Assembly: GCF_002291145.1 (NCBI RefSeq)
Contig: NZ_NTGE01000186.1
Coordinates: forward strand, 1-64,000
From: Streptomyces sp. SA15
GTDB taxonomy: Bacteria > Actinomycetota > Actinomycetes > Streptomycetales > Streptomycetaceae
Direction of reading: 5' to 3'
DNA: 64,000 bases
Every line of letters starts with the position of its first letter. Within the stretch, counting starts at the first letter, position 1. This document shows, piece after piece, positions 60,829 through 64,000 of the stretch. A program made the translations under genes and the position numbers. Under the pieces are notes generated by a model. That model did no database searches. It saw nothing but the letters and a program-made list of their open reading frames with translations, and was not told the origin of the DNA.

Positions 60829-62558
60829 TTGACCCACAGCTGCCCGACGAGCATGTAGAACTGCTTGCTGAACTGGTAGTTGCCGACCCGCTTCGACGTG
60901 AAGTCGATGATCTTCGGGTTGATCAGGGGAACGACCGGGGACTCGGTCATGATCTCCTGGTCGATGGCGCCCCATTGCTGGTCGGCGCTCTTCTGGTCGG
61001 TCTGCCCGGTCTCCAGCGCGGTCTGCATCTTCGCGTCGATGCCCTTGTCGCAGAAGCCGGCGATGTTGATGCTGGAGTCACTGCCGGGATGGAACGAGGC
61101 GCAGGACAGCAGCACGTTGAGGAAGTCCGAGGCCGCCGGATAGTCCTGGTACCACTGCGTCAGGGCCAGCTGCACCTTGTTCTTGGTGTTCTGGATGTAG
61201 GTGAACTGGATGTTCCCCGACAGCGGCTTGAGCTTCGCCTTGTAGCCGAGCTGGGTGAGCAGGCTCTGCAGGTACTGTCCGATCGACTTGTTGACGTCGT
61301 CGTCCTGGACGACGATGCCGACCTCCTGCCCCGTCGTACCGGACTGCTTCACCAGCTCCTTGGCCTTGGCCAGGTCCGCGGCCGACCAGGTTGTGCCGCC
61401 GCCCTTGGTGTAGGCGCACGAGTCGACGTGCCCGGGGAAGCCCGGCGGCAGGATCGTGCACGCGGGAGAGGCGAGGTTCGTACCGCCGTACAGCCGCACC
61501 ACGGCGGCCCGGTCGACGGCCCAGTTGATCGCCTGCCGCGCCAGCTTGTTGTTGAACGGGGCCATGTTGACGTTCAGCGTGGCGTACCAGAACGCGGTCA
61601 GCGGGTTCACATGCGCCTGGGAGGCGTACTTGGTGCCGATCTCGTTGAGCCGGTCGGCGGGCGGCGGGTCGTACATCCAGTCCGCCTGGCCGTTCTGGAT
61701 CGCGGTGACCTGGGACTCGACGGTCTGGCCGAAGGTGTAGTCGATCACGTCGGGGTAGCCCTCGGGCTGCGCCGGACGCGACCACTCCTTGAAGTGCGGG
61801 TTGCGCACCAGCTTCAGCGCCCGGTTCGGGTCGTACGAGGCGGCCATGTAGGGGCCGGTCGTCGGCAGCGGCTTGGTGCCGGCGTCCTTCGCCGGCGAGT
61901 CCTTCGGTACGACGCTGGCGTGCGGGACGGCCAGCTTGTACGGGAACTCCGGGTCCGGGGCGGTGAGGTTGACGGTGACCGTGTTGGCCTTCGCGTCGCC
62001 CGTCACGCCTCCCTCGAGCGTGCAGGAGGCGGGCTTCTTCAGACAGGCGTCGGCGCCGACGATGCCGTTGTAGAAGGTGCCCGCGGTGGGGCTGGAGACC
62101 TTGAAGAGGCGCTGGAAGGACGCCACCACGTCGTCGGTGGTCACCGGCTTGCCGTTGGAGAAGGAGATGCCCTTGCGGAGCGTGAACGTGTATGTCTTGC
62201 CGCCGTCCGTCACCTTCGGCATCGCCTCGGCCAGGTCCGGGACCACGGTGAACGACTGCTGGCCGCCGACCTTCTTGAACGAGAGCAGCCCGTCGTACAT
62301 CGACTGGTACAACTGCCAGTACTGGAGCGTGTAGTTGACCTGCGGGTCGAAGCTGCCCGCGGCCGCGTGGGCGACGAGCTTCAGGGTGCCGCCCTTGTGC
62401 TCGGGCTGGAAGGCGGAGGAACCGGAGCCGGACGTGGACGCGGTCGGGCCGGAGGAGGAGCCGTCGTCGGAGGACGAACAGGCGGCGGCGGTCAGGGCGA
62501 GGGCGACGGTGGCGGCGGCGAGCGCGCTCCGTCTCTTGCTGCGGGACATGCGGGACAT
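60825..62558 (-). CDS. Peptide/nickel-type ABC transporter substrate-binding lipoprotein
   Basis: A 577-residue SBP_bac_5 protein. Signal peptide with basic start (RSKRRSALAAA) and lipobox LTAAACSSS, followed by a Ser/Gly linker. The mature protein has GGTLKLVAHAAAGSFDPQVNY and YTFTLRKGISFSNGKPVTTDDVV. ATG 62558 follows GGGAG (ATG 62549 also possible). First transporter gene, 22 bp from the iminopeptidase-like gene on the same strand: peptide import with cleavage. Confidence 0.88.
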   Translation of the reverse strand: MSRMSRSKRRSALAAATVALALTAAACSSSDDGSSSGPTASTSGSGSSAFQPEHKGGTLKLVAHAAAGSFDPQVNYTLQYWQLYQSMYDGLLSFKKVGGQQSFTVVPDLAEAMPKVTDGGKTYTFTLRKGISFSNGKPVTTDDVVASFQRLFKVSSPTAGTFYNGIVGADACLKKPASCTLEGGVTGDAKANTVTVNLTAPDPEFPYKLAVPHASVVPKDSPAKDAGTKPLPTTGPYMAASYDPNRALKLVRNPHFKEWSRPAQPEGYPDVIDYTFGQTVESQVTAIQNGQADWMYDPPPADRLNEIGTKYASQAHVNPLTAFWYATLNVNMAPFNNKLARQAINWAVDRAAVVRLYGGTNLASPACTILPPGFPGHVDSCAYTKGGGTTWSAADLAKAKELVKQSGTTGQEVGIVVQDDDVNKSIGQYLQSLLTQLGYKAKLKPLSGNIQFTYIQNTKNKVQLALTQWYQDYPAASDFLNVLLSCASFHPGSDSSINIAGFCDKGIDAKMQTALETGQTDQKSADQQWGAIDQEIMTESPVVPLINPKIIDFTSKRVGNYQFSKQFYMLVGQLWVK

Positions 62559-62580
62559 CCGGGGAACTCCCGTCGGTGGA

Positions 62581-63477
62581 TCAGTCGGTGGAGTCGAGGA
62601 ACGCGCCCACGACCCGGAGGTAGAGCTCCTCTTCCTCGACGTGCGGCATATGGCTGGAGTGCTCGAAGAAGTGCCAGCGCACGTCGGGGATGTGGTCGGC
62701 GAAGGGCTTGACGGTCTCGGGAGTCGCCTCGTCGTACCGTCCGGACACCAGCAGGGTCGGCACGTCGATCAGGTGCAGCCGGTCGATGACCGACCAGTTC
62801 TTCAGGGTCCCGACGACATGGAACTCGTTCGGGCCGTTCATCGTGTGGTACACGGTCGGATCGGCCTCGATGTTGTCCCAAGTGGCCTGCACATCGGGCG
62901 GGTTGGGGACCAGGCGGCACACGTGGCGCTCGTTGAAGACCTGTTCGGCCGCGCGATAGTCCGGGTGGTCGGTGGTGCCGGCCGTCTCATGGGCGAGGAG
63001 GGTGTGCTGGACCTCCGGTGGGAGGGCGGCACGCAACTCGTGTGCGGCCGACAGCCACAGCTCCATGGACGCGGGGGAGTTGGCGATGACCAGGCCGCGC
63101 AGCCCGGGTGGGCGGCGCACGGCGTGCTCGGCGGCGAGCATGCCGCCCCAGGACTGGCCGAGGACGTGGTAGGCGTCGGCGATGCCCAGCGCCTTGAGGA
63201 GGTTGTCGAGTTCGTCGAGGAAGAGCTGGACGGTCCAGAAGTCGGCGCCCTTGCCGGGCAGATGGGTGGACAGTCCGGTGCCGAGTTGGTCGTAGTGCAC
63301 CACGGGGCGACCCTGCCCGGCGATGCCCGCGATGCTGAGCGTGTAGTTGTGACCGGCGCCGGGTCCGCCGTGCAGGACGACCAGAGGTGTCCTGCCCGGT
63401 TCGCCCGTGATCCGGTACCAGGTGGACCAGCCGTTGAAGTCGACGGTTCCGGTGTGGTTCGGTTCGGGGATCGCCAC
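62581..63477 (-). CDS. Proline-iminopeptidase-like alpha/beta hydrolase (S33)
   Basis: A 298-residue hydrolase: LVVLHGGPGAGHNY (HGGPG oxyanion motif), YDQLGTGLS, nucleophile elbow VLGQSWGGMLA, Asp in VSGRYDEATPE and His in EHSSHMPHVEE. Such enzymes release N-terminal proline or hydrolyse small amides/esters. GTG 63477 follows GGGAGG by 7 nt; upstream in-frame starts are unsupported. Its substrate probably enters through the adjacent peptide importer. Confidence 0.86.
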   Translation of the reverse strand: MAIPEPNHTGTVDFNGWSTWYRITGEPGRTPLVVLHGGPGAGHNYTLSIAGIAGQGRPVVHYDQLGTGLSTHLPGKGADFWTVQLFLDELDNLLKALGIADAYHVLGQSWGGMLAAEHAVRRPPGLRGLVIANSPASMELWLSAAHELRAALPPEVQHTLLAHETAGTTDHPDYRAAEQVFNERHVCRLVPNPPDVQATWDNIEADPTVYHTMNGPNEFHVVGTLKNWSVIDRLHLIDVPTLLVSGRYDEATPETVKPFADHIPDVRWHFFEHSSHMPHVEEEELYLRVVGAFLDSTD

Positions 63478-63564
63478 GGGGAAGCCTCCCAGACCGGCCG
63501 GAATGAATGCCGACCTCTGTCTTAAACCAGTTGGGTGTGACGGATGGATGAGATAGTGATTGGG

Positions 63565-63591
63565 CAAAAGGTCAGCGCACAAGACCTTTTG
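63565..63591. promoter_or_regulatory. Operator-like inverted repeat CAAAAGGTC-9 bp-GACCTTTTG
   Basis: Perfect 9-bp arms in the AT-rich gap between the leftward peptidase/transport operon and the rightward GntR gene. A natural binding site for that GntR regulator, controlling both directions. Confidence 0.6.
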
Positions 63592-63671
63592 GCGGGGCCG
63601 GTGCAAGACGTAACGGCGTGTTCACGTGGCCCCCGCGCGTTTACAAAGGCGGCACTCGATGGGGAGGACAG

Positions 63672-64000
63672 CTGACATCCGCACCTGAGTCACCCGAACC
63701 GGGGGACGAGTTCTCCCGCGTACTCGACCGTGTCCTGCTCGGCGGTTCGCCGTCGTCGTCGCTGCGCCCGGTGCGCGTGGCCTCGGCGGTCGACGAGGTC
63801 TCCGACCGGCTGCTCACCGCGATCGCCGTCGGAGACTTCCTGCCGGGCGAACGGCTGCCGGTCGAACGCGAGCTGACCCGGCTGCTGCGGGTGAGCCGCC
63901 CCACCGTCCGCGAGGCCGTCGGACGCCTCCAGACCCTGGGAGTCATCGAGATCCGTCGGGGCCGCAACGGGGGCGCCTTCGTACGCGACAGCTGGACCGA
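63672..64000 (+). CDS. GntR/FadR-family regulator, 5' part (continues past the window)
   Basis: At least 109 codons are visible. Residues about 40-100 form the GntR winged helix: LPGERLPVERELTRLLRVSRPTVREAVGRLQTLGVIEIRRGRNGGAFV. The effector domain is outside the window. Start is uncertain: the frame has no ATG or GTG upstream of the HTH region except a CTG at 63672 next to GGGGAGGA; a GTG lies later at 63770-63780. Divergent from the peptide-transport operon and probably its regulator. Confidence 0.7.
   Translation, partial: MTSAPESPEPGDEFSRVLDRVLLGGSPSSSLRPVRVASAVDEVSDRLLTAIAVGDFLPGERLPVERELTRLLRVSRPTVREAVGRLQTLGVIEIRRGRNGGAFVRDSWT

Noticed and set aside
1..64000. tRNA, rRNA, riboswitch or phage genes
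   Set aside because: None of the expected sequence signatures was seen on either strand; structured RNAs cannot be excluded without a covariance search.

Overview
The window is chromosomal DNA of a Streptomyces or very close actinomycete. Base composition is strongly GC, third codon positions are almost always G or C, GTG and TTG starts are common, and neighbouring genes often share a 4-bp start/stop overlap. No rRNA, tRNA, CRISPR array, phage or plasmid gene was seen.

Layout. (1) 1-5.6 kb: an ebo-type metabolite cluster (end of a UbiA-type prenyltransferase, a TIM-barrel isomerase carrying a 16 x 15-bp minisatellite at its 5' end, eboA, eboB/TatD, eboE, eboF/phosphodiesterase). eboE carries an in-frame TGA. 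(2) 5.6-6.1 kb: a cytochrome P450 relic with its centre missing. (3) 6.2-11.9 kb: a tetronate-type sugar-acid catabolic operon (GntP permease, dehydrogenase, class II aldolase, DUF1537 kinase, GntR/FCD repressor) with two matching palindromic operators. (4) 12.0-12.9 kb: a frameshifted fructosamine-kinase-like gene. (5) 12.9-23.4 kb: acyl-CoA catabolism (two acyl-CoA dehydrogenases, enoyl-CoA hydratase, thiolase plus DUF35 partner, SDR, two TetR regulators), into which a PPDK-like protein with a degenerate ATP-binding half and a small partner are translationally coupled. (6) 23.4-27.0 kb: E1-alpha, E1-beta and E2 of a 2-oxoacid dehydrogenase complex without E3. (7) 27.1-35.3 kb: two Rieske oxygenase units. 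One goes with an SDR and a second PEP-utiliser swivel-domain protein. The other goes with a ferredoxin and a 71-aa protein. A 238-bp MITE-like element lies between the units. (8) 35.7-40.5 kb: an RbsABC-type ABC importer plus a zinc alcohol dehydrogenase, closed by a large nested inverted repeat. (9) 40.8-47.0 kb: ThuA-like protein, SDR, acyl-CoA dehydrogenase, acyl-CoA ligase, histidine phosphatase and a phthalate-dioxygenase-type reductase. (10) 47.1-56.8 kb: a small biosynthetic locus, a single-module polyketide synthase (ligase-ACP-KS-AT-DH-KR-ACP-TE) overlapped by a flavin-dependent halogenase. (11) 56.7-64 kb: a dipeptide ABC transporter with a proline-iminopeptidase-like hydrolase, and a divergent GntR-type regulator cut by the window end.

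Working together: regions 5-9 read as a large catabolic island for an unidentified aromatic, terpenoid or fatty substrate. Rieske oxygenases would open it, the 46.0-kb reductase or ferredoxin would supply electrons, SDRs and dehydrogenases would oxidise it, and ligase, acyl-CoA dehydrogenases, hydratase and thiolase would do side-chain beta-oxidation. The least explained parts are the two PEP-utiliser swivel proteins that lack a normal ATP-grasp half, each locked into a catabolic operon. The one-module PKS/halogenase pair is the clearest candidate for an uncharacterised small molecule. All functions are read from sequence motifs. No database search could be run.
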